From assembly GCA_944386635.1 (NCBI GenBank), contig CALXBV010000067.1, forward strand, positions 1 through 51,114: DNA of 51,114 nt, given 5' to 3'. The translations under genes were made by a program, and so were the position numbers. The stretch is from an uncultured Clostridia bacterium (lineage in GTDB: Bacteria > Bacillota > Clostridia > TANB77 > CAG-465). Under the pieces are notes generated by a model. That model worked only from the letters and a program-made list of their open reading frames with translations, was not told where the DNA came from and made no database searches. Shown here piece by piece: positions 50,593 through 51,114 of this stretch (positions are counted from its first letter, which is position 1; every line of letters begins with the position of its first letter).

Positions 50593-51114
50593 ATGCCGAG
50601 AGTATGGTCTAAAGTTTTAATAGGTATAATTATTACAATAGTTGTTATACTTTTAATAGGATTTGCAATTTTAGTATTATCTGAGTATTTTCCAGAAGAA
50701 AGAGAATCTTTACAAATAGATGGAACTGTAACAAAAACTTTAAAAATTGGAGAAACAGCTAATATTATAACATATAATTTAGGGTATTTATCATTAGATA
50801 ATACTCAAGACTTCTTTATGGATGGTGGTAAAGGTGTAAGACCTAAAAGCGCTACAACTGTCACTAAAAATTTAGCTGCAATAAAAAATTTTATACAAAC
50901 ACAGGATGCAGATATATATTTATTTCAAGAGGTTGATACTAAAGCTAAAAGATCATATAATATAAATGAATATAATGGAATAAAAGAAGATTTTAATGGA
51001 ACAGCTAGTTTTGCATATATGTTTAAATCATTATATATACCATATCCTATATTTAATACTGTAGGCCACGTAGAAAGTGGAATAGCAACTCTTAATAAGT
51101 ACGATGTTAAGGAA
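50593..51114 (+). CDS. endonuclease/exonuclease/phosphatase-family protein, truncated at the window edge
   Basis: Opens at ATG 50593 after GGAGGAT; 174 codons are visible. One membrane segment (about 9-31), then the start of an EEP-fold domain: NIITYNLGYL (metal-binding Asn) and YLFQEVDTKA (catalytic Glu). The rest lies outside. Family members include DNases, lipid phosphatases and sphingomyelinase-like enzymes; which one cannot be decided from this part. Confidence 0.8.
   Translation, partial: MPRVWSKVLIGIIITIVVILLIGFAILVLSEYFPEERESLQIDGTVTKTLKIGETANIITYNLGYLSLDNTQDFFMDGGKGVRPKSATTVTKNLAAIKNFIQTQDADIYLFQEVDTKAKRSYNINEYNGIKEDFNGTASFAYMFKSLYIPYPIFNTVGHVESGIATLNKYDVKE

Noticed and set aside
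1..51114. CRISPR array or insertion sequence with DDE transposase
   Set aside because: No regularly spaced direct repeats with unique spacers, and no transposase-like frames seen on either strand.

Overview
The window is A+T-rich DNA from a low-G+C Gram-positive bacterium, most likely an anaerobic member of the Clostridia. The evidence is the combination of a valine-type T-box, a SAM-I (S-box) riboswitch, a CIRCE heat-shock operator, a sporulation sigma factor of the SigK type, a sortase with a thioester adhesin, a GH25/LysM muramidase, AdhE plus D-lactate dehydrogenase (mixed-acid/ethanol fermentation), many TTG/GTG starts behind strong Shine-Dalgarno (SD) sequences, and near-consensus TTGACA-17-TATAAT promoters. 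Most genes stand in units of one to three, separated by clear hairpin/T-run terminators that often serve converging genes. No species name can be given from the sequence alone.

Layout. 0-3 kb: a HipA-like kinase array, consisting of a 5'-truncated kinase plus small HipA-N-like protein, a solitary HipA-N-like gene with its own promoter, then a second kinase broken by an in-frame stop plus its small partner. 3-6.5 kb: thioredoxin, T-box, a small membrane protein and valS. 6.5-10.3 kb: secreted or membrane-anchored low-complexity proteins (one ending PNTGK, a paralogous acidic pair of which the first is frameshifted), structured non-coding stretches and a minus-strand tRNA-like small RNA. 10.3-17 kb: radical SAM protein, dapF, Nudix hydrolase, four orphan genes, a TtcA-type protein and an aldose-epimerase-like protein. 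17-20.3 kb: hsp20 under CIRCE, metK under a SAM-I riboswitch, a DnaQ-like exonuclease and a decayed GrpB-family gene.

20.2-22.9 kb is the most striking part. A peroxiredoxin gene on the minus strand is split by a 1,842-bp element that carries only a large serine recombinase. The two junctions share a 6-bp core (GGTAAA). Joining them restores the reading frame exactly through the active-site motif PGDFTPVC. The deduced excised junction has symmetric inverted arms 14-20 nt on each side of the core, as expected of a serine-integrase attP site. The element could therefore be a reversible on/off switch for the peroxiredoxin.

23-41 kb holds housekeeping and envelope genes: histidine-phosphatase-like protein, adhE, two tRNA-Leu(UAA), tRNA-Glu(CUC), muramidase, tyrS, a hemolysin III homologue, acyl-ACP thioesterase, DD-carboxypeptidase, D-LDH, HD protein, YqeG, prepilin peptidase, endonuclease IV, U32 peptidase, CNNM/CBS protein, and LytM peptidase with a pentapeptide protein. 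42-51 kb: DUF3137 protein, ComEC-like hydrolase with DUF3006 partner, intact sigK, adenosine deaminase, several unknowns, a TPR protein, then a sortase and thioester/Cna-B adhesin operon that ends in LPITGK-stop, and a truncated endonuclease/exonuclease/phosphatase-family gene at the right edge.
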